Shown: positions 41,313-51,122, counted from the first letter of the stretch. The stretch is DNA of 64,000 nt from Rhynchopus sp. YZ270_cl-10 (GCA_964035575.1 OZ037845.1:1178001-1242000), one strand, 5' to 3'. Numbers and translations: made by a program. The notes: a model not told the origin generated them from the letters alone.

Positions 41313-41792
41313 ATGTCTCTGTCCAGACGTGAGGAACACGCACACACGACAGCATGCTCTGATCTGGTGAACCCCGTGGACGAGTTTGCACCCGGACAGG
41401 TGCTGCGGAAGGGACGGCGCGGGGACGGGGAGCGGTGCTACCTTGTTGCGTGGCGTGGTGCGGAGGGGCTGTGCACGTGGGAGACGGAGACTGTGCTTGA
41501 GGATGCAGGACACGTGCAGCTGTTGCGTGTTGGCAGTGCAGGTGCAGGTGTGGCGCTTGGTGTTGGGGATGTGGAGACACAGGACACACACAGCAGCAGA
41601 CGGCGGCAGCGTGCGACGGGGTGTGTGAAGCCGGCACGGAGTGGACCGATGATGCGGGTGGGGTTGGGTGGACAGATGCGCGAGGGTGTGTTGCGGACAC
41701 TCCCACAGAACAAGCCTGTGCCACGTGTTGCGAAGGGGGAGAAGACGAAGGTGAAGCGTCTGCGTGACGAGTGGCGTGTGTCGCGATGCTGA
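41313..41792 (+). CDS. Small chromodomain-like protein
   Basis: It has 159 residues from the ATG at 41313. Residues ~26-70 read FAPGQVLRKGRRGDGERCYL, VAWRGAEGLCTWETETVL, which fits the chromo fold pattern: a V/I-L-x-K-R strand, Y-L-V-x-W, then TWE. The aromatic cage is only partly present, so methyl-lysine binding is uncertain. The rest is basic and probably disordered, with an Arg/Lys-rich C-terminus (KTKVKRLRDEWRVSRC). It could be a chromatin-associated protein. It is preceded by the longest snoRNA cassette in the window (D-E-F-A-B1-B2-D). Confidence 0.5.
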   Translation: MSLSRREEHAHTTACSDLVNPVDEFAPGQVLRKGRRGDGERCYLVAWRGAEGLCTWETETVLEDAGHVQLLRVGSAGAGVALGVGDVETQDTHSSRRRQRATGCVKPARSGPMMRVGLGGQMREGVLRTLPQNKPVPRVAKGEKTKVKRLRDEWRVSRC

Positions 41793-42151
41793 GGTGCATG
41801 TGAGGCACATCTGTTCTGTCTGACCTGCTTCAGGCAACCCTAACCTTTTATTGCTTTTATTGATTTACTTTTCAAGAAACACTTTGGCTGGAACATGTGT
41901 ACTGCACGTGTTGGCAGCTCTCTTGTCCTTCTTCTTTTGTTCATGTGCACATGAATGTTTGCTTCATGTAAATGCAGAGATGTACCAAAACAGTCTGTCA
42001 AGCGGCTTTCTATCCACAGCTGCAGGACACTGTCTTGTGCATCTGTATTCTATTTAAACGAACACACAATTCATTCACCCATTTCCCCCTTTTCCCCCTT
42101 TTCTTTCTCCAATTCCTGCCCTGTTGTGGTTGTGCAGTTTACCCCACACAC
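41793..42151 (+). other. Spacer after the chromodomain-like gene
   Basis: T-rich sequence without a recognisable gene, leading into a G/H-type snoRNA cassette. Confidence 0.5.
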
Positions 42152-42258
42152 GTTCATGATGACCTTAAATGACTCCTGAAGGCACGCCCCAGCAAGGCGT
42201 GTCCTGTGTTGACATAGATTATGAGTCTCAAAGTGCAGGATCAGCCATCTGACTACGA
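42152..42258 (+). ncRNA. Box C/D snoRNA, family G, copy 2 (SSU 5' end)
   Basis: Box C is at 42156-42162 and box D at 42249-42252. The SSU guide is identical to copy 1. The flank upstream of ACACGTTC differs from copy 1. Confidence 0.8.
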
Positions 42259-42286
42259 CTGCTTGCTGTGTCTTGTTGTGAAGTTG

Positions 42287-42392
42287 AACCGCCGCCCGCA
42301 CAGGGAAGGTGCTGTAATGTGCACTCTATCCCTAGTCTAGGTGGGCGCAGATGCTCCTCTCTCCACCACATGCTGTTGTGCACAGCACAGCA
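42287..42392 (+). ncRNA. H/ACA-like snoRNA candidate, copy 2
   Basis: It is nearly identical to 22425-22530. A change in the second hairpin (GTGCACAGCAC for GTGCAGAGCAC) keeps the GTGC/GCAC arms. Confidence 0.4.
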
Positions 42393-42410
42393 CAGCACAC
42401 TTCTTTCTCC

Positions 42411-42497
42411 ACCCGATGATGATAAACTTGGCATTTGGATTGAAGCCTCGGCTGTTGAAACCAAAACCTTTCTACCTTAACATATCTTGCTGAGCAC
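42411..42497 (+). ncRNA. Box C/D snoRNA, family H, copy 3
   Basis: Box C is at 42416-42422 and box D at 42490-42493. Both LSU antisense words are intact. Confidence 0.7.
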
Positions 42498-42512
42498 ACT
42501 TCCGTCTCCACA

Positions 42513-42626
42513 CAGCAACATGATGCACAAAACACAACCATTCGGCCAGAGGTGGCCAACAAAGTCACGGCACCCTCGGTGGGGCTTGAAAAATTATGTC
42601 AAACTCAACAGGTCTGATTGTTGCTG
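42513..42626 (+). ncRNA. Box C/D snoRNA, family B1, copy 6
   Basis: The 7-bp stem (42513, 42620) and the LSU guide are intact. Confidence 0.85.
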
Positions 42627-42672
42627 CTCTCCTCTTTTGAACACAACCACTTCACATGACACCACACACAGC

Positions 42673-42772
42673 GAGCATGATGACAAAACTTCTTGGCAGC
42701 ACCGCAAGCTGCTCCCAATACACCTCTCAGGAGGATATGAGGGTTGGTCTTTCTTTCGCCCCTAGCTGACTC
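42673..42772 (+). ncRNA. Box C/D snoRNA, family B2, copy 7
   Basis: Box C is at 42677-42683 and box D at 42766-42769. The guide is intact. Confidence 0.85.
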
Positions 42773-42835
42773 CACAACCTGTGCACATTCACACATCACA
42801 TCACATCACATCACACCACGATGCAACACACAACT

Positions 42836-42946
42836 GCAGCTTCGGAAGTGATGAAAACCACTGATATGCCGCCCCAGTCGGAGCTCCACGAGCGATGCCC
42901 GAATAGGCTTTACAATACCTTAGGACACCTCTGATCTCTCTTCTGC
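42836..42946 (+). ncRNA. Box C/D snoRNA, family D, copy 7
   Basis: Box C is at 42848-42854 and box D at 42931-42934. It lies about 120 bp upstream of GST copy 3. Confidence 0.85.
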
Positions 42947-43068
42947 CTCGAAACACATCAAGTCTCCTGTTTCTTGGGTTGAGAGGCAACACCACTCCTC
43001 TCCTCTCCCAGACAACCCTCCACACAGATTCTCAACAACACACCACAACACCACCCTCACCACACAAA

Positions 43069-43713
43069 ATGGCACCCACCCTGAAGCTTCAGTACTTCGG
43101 CGTCCCCGCGAAGCCTGAGGCGACCCGTCTTGCCGCACACATCGGTGGCCTTGCGCTTGAGGATGAGCACATTGACTTCCCTGCCTGGGGTGGGGGTCTG
43201 AAGGCGAAGGTGGCACCGCAGCAGCTGCCGCTTCTGCACGTGGACGGGGAGGTGGTGGGACAGCACAGCGCAATCCTGCGTTACGTTGCGAAACTCGCGA
43301 ACCTGTACCCCAAGGATGCACGTGCGGCGCTGAGTGTGGACGAGACGATTGACTACGCAGATGAGATCTTCGTGATTCTGACCAAGTTGTTTTTCATCCA
43401 GGACGAGGACGAGAAGAGGGTGGCCCGCTGCACTGCCATTGCTGAGGGTGGGGACATCCACAAGTGGCTTGTCTTCCTGGACTCGCGTCTTGCGGGGAAG
43501 AAGTACGCTGTGGGTGACTCCCTGACAGTGGCAGACTTGGTCATCTTCACGCAGGTGCACTTCCTTGTGTCTGGGTTCCTTGACGGTGTCCCGTTGGACT
43601 CACTGGTGTCGTTCAAGAACCTTGCTGCACACAAGGCTGTGGTTGCAAACCACCCGAAGGTGAAGGAGTACTACGCGTCTGCGGAGGGCCTTCGCACTGT
43701 CTTCAAGGCATGA
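43069..43713 (+). CDS. Glutathione S-transferase, copy 3 of 3 near-identical
   Basis: The translation is the same as at 13649 and 23201. I noticed only silent differences (for example GTCCCCGCG for GTCCCTGCG near codon 12 and GTGGCACCG for GTGGCCCCG near codon 49; the latter is shared with the divergent GST at 39126). The 5' leader and 3' flank are also shared. The upstream cassette order G-ACA-H-B1-B2-D is the same as for copy 2, so these two loci were probably copied as a block of about 2 kb. Confidence 0.95.
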   Translation: MAPTLKLQYFGVPAKPEATRLAAHIGGLALEDEHIDFPAWGGGLKAKVAPQQLPLLHVDGEVVGQHSAILRYVAKLANLYPKDARAALSVDETIDYADEIFVILTKLFFIQDEDEKRVARCTAIAEGGDIHKWLVFLDSRLAGKKYAVGDSLTVADLVIFTQVHFLVSGFLDGVPLDSLVSFKNLAAHKAVVANHPKVKEYYASAEGLRTVFKA

Positions 43714-44213
43714 GCTGCTTTGGGCTGACATTGACTTCCTTTCACTTTGATACATTCGTTTTACATGTTTTCTTTACTTCGATTTTCTTGTTTTTTGACT
43801 TGACTGGGTTGGGAGGAATGCATGTGCAATCTTTTGCAGTTCGCTCTGCACAACGGGTGTTCTTCAACCCATTGCATTTGTGTTCTGTTCTCATCCCGTC
43901 TGTTTTGTTGAACGGCTCATGTTGCAATTGTGTGTGATCTGTGTGTTGCACACGAACGTAATTATTGTTGCAAACATGAGTTTTGTTCTTCACATTTTGT
44001 TGCTCTCCTCTTCCGTTCCACGTCCACAAGACGTCTGCACGGTTACAACTTTCTTTACTTTCTTTGCTTTCTTTGTGTGTCCATACACACAACTAACTTC
44101 GACAGCTTACTTCTTTTTCGATTTCAACTTTTTTTTTGGTTTGGTTTCTTTCACTGATCCAGATGACACCAACAAAGAAACGACACGAACTTCCCTTTTT
44201 TCCCTTCTGAACA
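43714..44213 (+). other. 3' region of GST copy 3
   Basis: It is shared with the flanks of copies 1 and 2, including the ACGTC-CACAA-GACGT hairpin near 44022. No gene. Confidence 0.5.
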
Positions 44214-44290
44214 TCGACACGAAATCATGAAAACCTTTTAATTGCACTGGCACCAATGCGTCTCTACCAGCACATACTTTCCTAAACACC
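44214..44290 (+). pseudogene. Decayed family E snoRNA
   Basis: It aligns to family E, but box C has become ATCATGA, internal bases are deleted and the CTGA box D is replaced by CCTAAAC. The antisense word ACTGGCACCA is mostly kept. It lies at the same place, after GST and before the next gene, as the intact copy at 24350. Confidence 0.65.
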
Positions 44291-44313
44291 CCACACACCC
44301 CACTACAGGCACA

Positions 44314-47300
44314 ATGTATGCGGGTGGCTTTGCGACCCCAGCGGGCCGCCCTGTCAAGACATGGGAAGTAGTTGACGGGAGGAGGTCTGTGAGTGCGGAT
44401 GACGCGAAGCAGAGGAAGAGTCAGGCGCCGCCACACTTGGGTGGGCTGACGAGCAAGCGGGGGTTGCGGACGACGCACAGCAACGAGTCTGCGATTATGT
44501 CTGTGCATAGCATGGATCCTGGGCAGAGTGGTGTCATGCGCCGCAGCGGCTTCGGAGGGATGTGGGGCCCGAAGCTGCACGACCCCGCAAACCAGTCTGC
44601 CTTCGTCATCCCCGACACCACACCACGCAACGGACGCCAGTCCGCCACCCCCTCCGCAGGCCCAGGCCCCAGCGCACGCGGCACCTCACCCCAATGGTCT
44701 GCAGGCCTCCGCCCCTCCAACCGTGCCCCCTCCCCCAGCCAGTACACAGCGAAGCCCCTGCACGACCCAGTCCCAGTGCAGCGCAAGGCACCCCCTCTCA
44801 GCAAGGCGCCCGACGCATACATCTCGCGCAAGACCTTCCGCAGTGAGGTGCACGAAAAGCTGTACCAGCAGGTATGTATCAGGGTGACATTCCAGCAATT
44901 TGTCAAATGGTGTTTTTTGTGGGGAAAACCAGTGTTTCCGCGACCCAAAAATCGGACGAAGTTCGTCCGGTAGGGAAAAAAAAAAAAAAAACTGCCGGAC
45001 GAAGTTCGTCCGGACGAAGTTCATCCGGGGAGTGGGAAAAATGGGTGGGGAGAGGGCCCGGGGTACATTGTAAAGTGGACGAGTGGGGTGCGGCCCCGCA
45101 GGGGACGCACCCCACCCCGTATAGAAAAATAAAGGCCTCCCCTCTTTGGCGTCGCGCAGATCTGCGGCCGCACTTATGGTATCCCCCTCTATCATTCCCC
45201 TCAAACCCTTTGCGGGTTTGCGCACGGAGTACAGCATTGAACAGCTAGGCAGATTGTACGACCAGTTCTTCACCCCCCACAAACTGTCCTACATGGGGAT
45301 GCGCTGAAGCCGGTGTACAGCGACACCGCTGAAGGGAAGCAGTTCCAGACAACCAGTATTGTGCAGGGGGTTGGATTCAGTGACCTGTTGGCAGAGTGGC
45401 AAGAGCTCAAGTCGGTGTTGAGGGTGTGCACCTCAATGACAACTCTTCATGACGTTCTGATGTATGTTGAGCTCAATGAGGAAGGTGACACCGAGTACCC
45501 TCAGATGAGGACGTTACTCCGTCTCTTGTTCACTCTTCCTGTGGGTACAAGCACAGCTGAGCGCTTATTCCACCACCCGCCACGCTTTGTTTTCGAGTAT
45601 CTCGTAACGTGAGTTTCTCACCTGTTGTGTCTCACGAAAGACCGTGAGGCGAGACAACTCCGCCGGAGGCCCCCGACCCGGCGCGCGAAGCGCGCCGGGC
45701 TCGACCTGTATTGTGTTAAGCACTAGTAAAAAAATTTTTTTTGGGGGGAAAAAAAAACTCGTCCGCCCCCTTCGAAAACACCGGAAGAACGCGGAAACCC
45801 TGGGGAAAACGAAGAAGAAAAAAAAACAACCACACAGGCCGCGAATGGGAACTGTGCGGGTGGTAAGTACGGTACCCGTCAGCGTGATGAAGAGGTGCAG
45901 TTCCGCAACCGTCTGCGTCCGGACTCGAAGCGTACCCCTGTGGACCTCTCAGACACAAGCATCCGCTCGCAAACTGCAGTGCGCACACGGCGGTCTGCCT
46001 GCGACTGGGGTGCAGGCGGCATGGTATGTAGCTTCACACCCCCACGCCCACCCACCCACCCACCCAACCCTCCGCAGAGAAAAGACGCATGGGAGTGGGA
46101 AAACCCCTACAAAAAGCAGTCCTTCGTGCGCCGCAAGACGCCTAACCAAAACCAAACAGTGTTCGCAGAAAACGGGGAGAAGGAGGTGGTGTGGGATAAG
46201 TTGTACGTTGCGGGGGGGAAGCAGAAGGCGGACCAGAAACAGCGTATTGCGGATGCACGACGCACTTGCAGAGATGTGACGAAGAGAAGCAAAACCAGCA
46301 CCTGCTATGATCTGGCGTATAGCACCTTTGGCGACAAGAAAAGTCGAAGCCAGCTGTCGCGGACACGCGACAAGGTGGTGAACAACAACCGACCCACTGA
46401 CCCCACACAACTCAAGACGGACGGCAACCCTTTCGACCGTCTCTACGGAGGACGCACTGGGCACACCAAGCCTACTGTCTTGGCTTTAACGGAGCCGAAA
46501 CCACAGTCATTCCGACCAAAGAAACGCATTTACCAATATGACGAAAAACGCCCCCCACGACCATGGCACCACAAACGCTCACACAGCTCGCATGACTACA
46601 GCTCTGACACGACACCGATCCCACGATCAAAGGGTGAGCGGTCCTACTCTACCCCACCGACACAGGAACATCGCCATCACGATCATCACGATCATCAGGA
46701 CCGTTCTGTGTCTCCGGTGTCGGAGAAGGCAATCAGCCGGGTGCCCAGTCTTGATGTTGCTCGGGTTCACCCGGAACGCCACCAGGCAGAGCAAGAGAAC
46801 ATGCGGTATTCGTACCACAACTCCTCGCATTACTCTGTAGGCAGTAGCGACAAAGGGCACGACGTCACCATGCTCGACCCCGAGGAGCCAGAAGAGTTCG
46901 AAGGAGAGACCCACCTCCTTGATGAGACCACCATCACAGAGTCTGCGCGGAACCATTACGGGTATGATGGGTTTGCTCGGCCTCCTACTGAAAAGGTGTT
47001 TGACAGTGTGAATGATGAGGTGGAGCAGCAGAAGCGGAGGAAACGGGCTGAAGAGGAGGAAAACCAACGGGAATTAGAGCGGTTGAGGGAGGAGAGAGAC
47101 CGGAAGTCGGTGCAGGTGTTGGCGCGGGTGAAGGAGTTGGAGGGGGGTGGGAAGAAGGCTGAGAAGCCGTTTAACTTTAGCAGTATACAGCCAACAAAGC
47201 CTACAAGACCTGCTCCACAGTCGCATGCAAGCGAGATTGACCAGCTGTATGGCAACGGCCACACCACCACCACTACCACCACCACCAGCACCGCAAACGG

Positions 47301-47595
47301 AAGAGGTCCTGCGCACCGTGCGAACCCGCCCCCCAACCTCATGGCCACCCCACCACGCGTTGCCGCCCACTTCACCCCCTCAGAGGACGCAGTGCCCAAC
47401 GCATACGAAGCGCGCGACTCTCGTCCCCTCCCCAAGCCACAAGAGTTTGGAATGAAACCAAACTCCCTAGTAGTCCGTGCAAATGTTCCCATCAAAAGCT
47501 CCGGCATCGGAGCAGGTGCATCTGGTTCAACAAAAGTTGCCGGTGGAGGAAGCCTCTGGCCCGAATCTGACAGCGAAGAAGACCTCGCGAGATAA
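44314..47595 (+). CDS. Unknown, largely disordered protein with a C-terminal coiled coil; 3 exons
   Basis: Exons are 44314-44871, 45838-46023 and 46078-47595, giving 753 residues. The donors are GTATGT at 44872 and 46024, and the acceptors end in ACAG and GCAG. The second intron is 54 nt and in frame, so unspliced reading is also possible (18 extra residues). The N-terminal third is rich in Pro, Ser and Arg. RSEVHEKLYQQ at the first junction and DAWEWENPYKK after the second intron are the most ordered-looking parts. Residues around 540-600 (QQKRRKRAEEEENQRELERL) predict a coiled coil. A Thr run precedes a C-terminal low-complexity region ending SDSEEDLAR. I do not recognise a family; a cytoskeletal role is only a guess. 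Intron 1 contains a hAT transposon. Confidence 0.8.
44930..45802 (+). mobile_element. hAT transposon remnant inside intron 1
   Basis: The ends CAGTGTTTCCGCG and CGCGGAAACCCTG are inverted copies. The 8-bp target duplication GGGAAAAC is perfect at 44922-44929 and 45803-45810. The element is 873 bp, in the same strand as the gene by its ORF. It contains CGGACGAAGTTCGTCCG palindromes (44957-45027) and the GCGCGCGAAGCGCGCC palindrome seen in the 16112 element. Removing it and one duplication leaves a host intron of about 85 nt, the normal size here. Confidence 0.95.
45313..45612 (+). pseudogene. C-terminal fragment of a hAT transposase
   Basis: The 99-codon frame includes YPQMRTLLRLLFTLPVGTST+AERLF, the dimerisation motif found at the end of hAT transposases (LLxLPVxxxxxER). 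The catalytic DDE core and zinc finger are missing, so the element is internally deleted. A short upstream frame (45178-45306) may be another scrap. Confidence 0.7.
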
Positions 47596-47647
47596 TCTGA
47601 AATAATTTAAGGGGGGAATTGGGAGGGGGGAAGGGGGGGAGCACGGA

Positions 47648-47776
47648 GGACTAGTCAGAGAAGACTACTAGTCGTGCTACTCGTCCAAATGACTAGTATT
47701 TTACAACTAGTGTTACACCAGTAACACCACCAGTGTAGCACTAGTCGTTACGACTAGTAGTTCACCTGACCAGTCC
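47648..47776. repeat. Inverted-repeat element rich in ACTAGT
   Basis: GGACTAGTCAG at 47648 and CTGACCAGTCC at 47776 are inverted near-copies, and CTACTAGTCG words are repeated inward. It looks like a decayed MITE without clear target duplication. It starts 53 bp after the stop codon of the preceding gene. Confidence 0.45.
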
Positions 47777-48247
47777 GCCGTGAGGAAACAACTGTATCGT
47801 TTTATGAACCTTTTATATGGTGGACTTAAGTAGGCTTAGGATCACCTGCTCTTTTTGTATCTAACCCTTTTATTGTTTGTTATACCCCAAAAAAGTTAAC
47901 GCGCAAACACAAAAAAGCACCCCCCTTCATCTGTTTGCTGTGCATAATAACAAAGTTTCTTTTTCCTTGAACGAACTATTTTGAGGCGGCAATTCCCCCC
48001 CCGTTTTGCGTTGAATTTGTGGAAGCTTCTTTTTGACTATGTGTTTAGAGGTACAGGGCTTTGTATTTCAAGTCACCCCCTTTTTTTTAAAAACTGTCTT
48101 TTGTGGTATTCTGTTTGATTGGTCGTTTAACTAGGCTTGTTGTCAGATTTTTTATGTAGTTGTGTTCTACGAGTAAAACGAGTCCACGTCGCTATCAGAA
48201 ACAAACAATACACAGAAAAAAAAAGTTTGGGTACATTTAGTGTGCCT

Positions 48248-48283
48248 TTATACCTTCTGTTCAGTGGAATAGAAAGTATATGA
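48248..48283 (+). repeat. TTCTATTC-AGTA hairpin element (variant)
   Basis: TTCTGTTC-AGTG-GAATAGAA, with a G-U compatible change in the stem, then AGTATATGAA. Confidence 0.5.
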
Positions 48284-48423
48284 AGTAATATGTAGTTGTG
48301 TTCTCTCTGGCTCCCTCAACCAAAGAATTGATGTATGTCCTAAGGATGTATTTATTCAAGGTATCAGAGCACACCCATTGCTAGGATCATCTATCCAACC
48401 CTTCCTTTCAGGTAACTTACTAA

Positions 48424-48458
48424 AAGGTAACCAAGCAAGAGAGGCCTGGGTTTATCTT
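48424..48458 (+). repeat. GAGA-tetraloop hairpin family (variant)
   Basis: AAGGTAAC pairs with GTTTATCTT (with a G-U pair) around CAAG-CAAGAGAGG-CCTGG. Confidence 0.5.
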
Positions 48459-48964
48459 AGCAAAACGTTTCATTTTTTTTAAATTCCTACGAAGCTTGCT
48501 TTAAAGGAGAAATAGTATTACCGGTACCGCCAATCATCCCTCAAAAAGGAGGATTTGTGCAATCAACGAAAAACAACCACCTACCGATCCTACTTTACAT
48601 ATTTCATGGGCGTATCATTTTTGAACGTTCCTCATGTACTTTGTACTATCTGATTGTAAAGTATATGAAATTTTGTTAATACAGGCGGTTGAGTTATTCA
48701 TTTTAAGGACTTCACTTTTTATAAGATTCTTCATTTCACTTTCCTTGTTTTGAGTAGCCTTCCCTGTAGGATGACACTCTGGCGATATTTAAAAAAAAAA
48801 ACAAAATGCGCCAAAAAAAAGTACATCATCTCTGTATGTGTTTGGTCAAAAATTATGCCCACACAATGACATTTATTTTTTGGAGGTTGTCCTCTTTATC
48901 TTCTTCTCTTTTTCGTTGTTTTTTTTTTACAGATTTGCACCCCTCATCGTCATATTGTCTTCGT

Positions 48965-49001
48965 ACGGTGGAGTCCGCCCATTTTGGGCGGACTCCACCG
49001 T
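48965..49001. repeat. Perfect 16-bp hairpin
   Basis: ACGGTGGAGTCCGCCC and its exact inverse enclose a 5-base ATTTT loop. It is GC-rich in AT-rich surroundings. Function unknown. Confidence 0.9.
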
Positions 49002-49250
49002 GCGCCTTCAAAAAAGGTCTGTCAAAACGCTTACGAATTTGACAAAAAAAGAGAAATGGTTTTGTGGGGTCAGCCCCTATACTTTTTTGTTACCTGGTGA
49101 GGTGTTTTGCACCCCCTTTTTTTTTCGTCCCCCAGCTTCTTTTAAATATGTGTGTGCACGAGAGGTACATTCGTGTTATAAGATTTTTTTTCTTTTGATG
49201 CTAGCCGAGTGTTTCTGTGTTGTTTTTGTGTGTCGAAGCAAAATATTTTA

Positions 49251-49285
49251 AAGATGACTAAGTACGAGAGGCTTAGGTTCATCTT
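49251..49285 (+). repeat. GAGA-tetraloop hairpin with an 11-nt sarcin-ricin-loop match
   Basis: AAGATGA pairs with TCATCTT and CTAAG with CTTAG. The top contains AGTACGAGAGG, identical over 11 nt to the conserved LSU sarcin-ricin loop. Confidence 0.7.
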
Positions 49286-49428
49286 CTAAAATTTTTCTTT
49301 AGTAATGCCTGCTTCTTGGGTGGTGGGTGTATGACATACGACATACGTCTATCATATTGTCTTCTTTTTTTAACCGTCAACTCTCCTCCCAGATGAGGCT
49401 ACGATGTGGTTAAACAGCATTCAAAAAA

Positions 49429-49458
49429 AGTGAAGACTGTCGTTATAGCAGCTACACT
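49429..49458 (+). repeat. CTACACT-stem element
   Basis: AGTGAAG and CTACACT arms, then GAACGGATTATTT and an A run. Confidence 0.4.
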
Positions 49459-49997
49459 GAACGGATTATTTAAAAAAAAAAAATTATACTGGTGCCGACT
49501 ATGTTCCACACAAACATGCACAGACCCACGTTTTTTTTTTTCCTTCTCTTTTCTTTCTGGCTCCTTATTTTTCCTGTGTGTAGCGCGAACCTCTAACTGT
49601 CGTATTTTTATTTTCTCACCCTTTTTATTTCCTCTTTTGGAACATTTTTTCAAAAGTAGCAACTATTAGTCTATAGGCCCATTCCTTTATTTTTCGTTTT
49701 CTCTAATCGGAAACACAATTTGTCAACGTCATTCAGTTCAAAAAAAACCCCCCCTCATAACCCTCAAAAAAAAGAAGTATTTTTGCCCCAAACAGACCCC
49801 ATTTTGCAAGATGATGTGTACTCAAAATCAAATGGCGTACTTCCTCTGCAGAAGATCGCCACCAAATGAGGAGATTAGGAGGCACGTTTATTTTCAGAAA
49901 AAAAAAGTTTTTTTTTTTTGTATTGCGTAAAACTCCCTCTGCCGCCCTGCCCTGCCTTTCCCCTGGCTTTAACTTAAGCAAAGCAAAAAAAAAAGAA

Positions 49998-50050
49998 AGT
50001 GTACCATTGTACTGGCAACTACACTATTCCAACAGTTTTTTCAAAAAAAA
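49998..50050 (+). repeat. CTACACT-stem element with A-rich tail
   Basis: AGTGTA (49998) pairs with TACACT (50020), then ATTCCAACAGTTTTTTCA and an A run. Confidence 0.5.
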
Positions 50051-50138
50051 AAGCATTTGCCCCAGAATTATCTCCCATTTTTTTTCACAGTCTTTTTTTA
50101 ATACTTCACTACAACAGAAAGGGGGAAAAGACAAAAAA

Positions 50139-51122
50139 ATGGCCGAATCCTCCAAATACGAAGCACTCCAACGGGAATATGACGAATTCCGTGACACAAG
50201 CAGAGTATGTCTTACATTTATTACATCACGTCATCGTACGTGCAAAAATTTGCGAACTCCGGCTGGGGAAATGACATTATCCCTGACAACAAACTTGTGG
50301 AAGCCAGCGCAGCATGATGCTGTGCGATAACGAATATGATAAGGTGACTATGCGAGGCTTAGGGTCATCTTATAAACTTTTCTTATTATTCCGAGAGAAC
50401 CTTTCTGCTTCTTACCAACTCTCCTTTGATCTTTTGACCGCTATCTATCACCTTTAACCCTACTCCCCTTTCAGGAAATGGAAGAAGCCTTGGAGCAGTC
50501 GTTAGAAGAGCTGTCCCGCAAAAGCGATGCCACGGAAGCTGAGCTCGATGCAATGCGGAAGAAACGTCGTCGTGAGATGCGTGAACACAGCAACGAGGCG
50601 GACGCCTTAAAAGCCTCTGTTGCAGAACTCCAGGCGCAAGCGGTGACATTGAAACGAAGCCTGCGGGAAACCGAGACCGAGGGAGAACGCAGCACCAAGC
50701 TCATCAAGATCCTTGAACGCGAAGTCACCAGCCTCAAAGCAACGTCAGAAGAAGCTGCCGAAGAAGCCTTCCTCATGAAAGGAGAAAAAGAGCACGCATC
50801 CCAAGCCCTGCAGGACGCCAACCGCGAGGTGACGCACCTCAAGAGAGAGTTGAAGGAGGCAGCGCAGGTCCCAGTGTCAACGGTCCCAACGGTAGCAAGC
50901 ATTGACCAAACCACACCAATTGACGTCAAAGCAACAGAGGCCGCGTTAGAACTATTAGCAGAACAGCTTGTTCAATCCAGAAGGTTTGTGGAATTATTTT
51001 ATAAACAAGAAAGAACCTTTATAGTGAATCTCTCTAAACCTCATAACCCTATTTACAGCGCGAAATCCGACTGGGATAAACTTCTCAAACAGGCAGAAGA
51101 GGGATGTGCTGCGTGTGGGTGA
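50139..51122 (+). CDS. NudE/NDEL1-like coiled-coil protein (putative dynein-LIS1 regulator)
   Basis: Exon 1 is 50139-50204 and exon 2 starts at 50475, with a GTATGT donor and TCAG acceptor. A second, in-frame intron at 50984-51058 (GTTTGT...ACAG, 75 nt, AT-rich) is likely; the protein is 212 residues if it is spliced and 237 if not. Joining exons 1 and 2 gives YEALQREYDEFRDTSREMEE, matching the start of the NudE coiled coil (ELREFQEGSREYEAELE). About 140 residues of heptad repeats follow, with a second conserved-looking part (EEAFLMKGEKEHASQALQDA, then NREVTHLKREL). In other eukaryotes NudE binds LIS1 and the dynein intermediate chain through this region. The C-terminal part is short and not conserved. 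Coiled coils give spurious similarity, so the family call is moderate. Confidence 0.65.
50339..50373 (+). repeat. GAGA-tetraloop-type hairpin inside intron 1 of the NudE-like gene
   Basis: ATAAGGTGAC pairs over 10 bp with GTCATCTTAT, with one G-U pair. The loop is shortened (TATGCGAGGCTTAGG). Confidence 0.6.

Larger units (their letters stand above)
47777..50138 (+). other. AT-rich spacer without a recognised gene
   Basis: It holds hairpins of three families (48248, 48424, 49251) and a perfect 16-bp hairpin at 48965. ORFs here are low-complexity. Confidence 0.5.
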
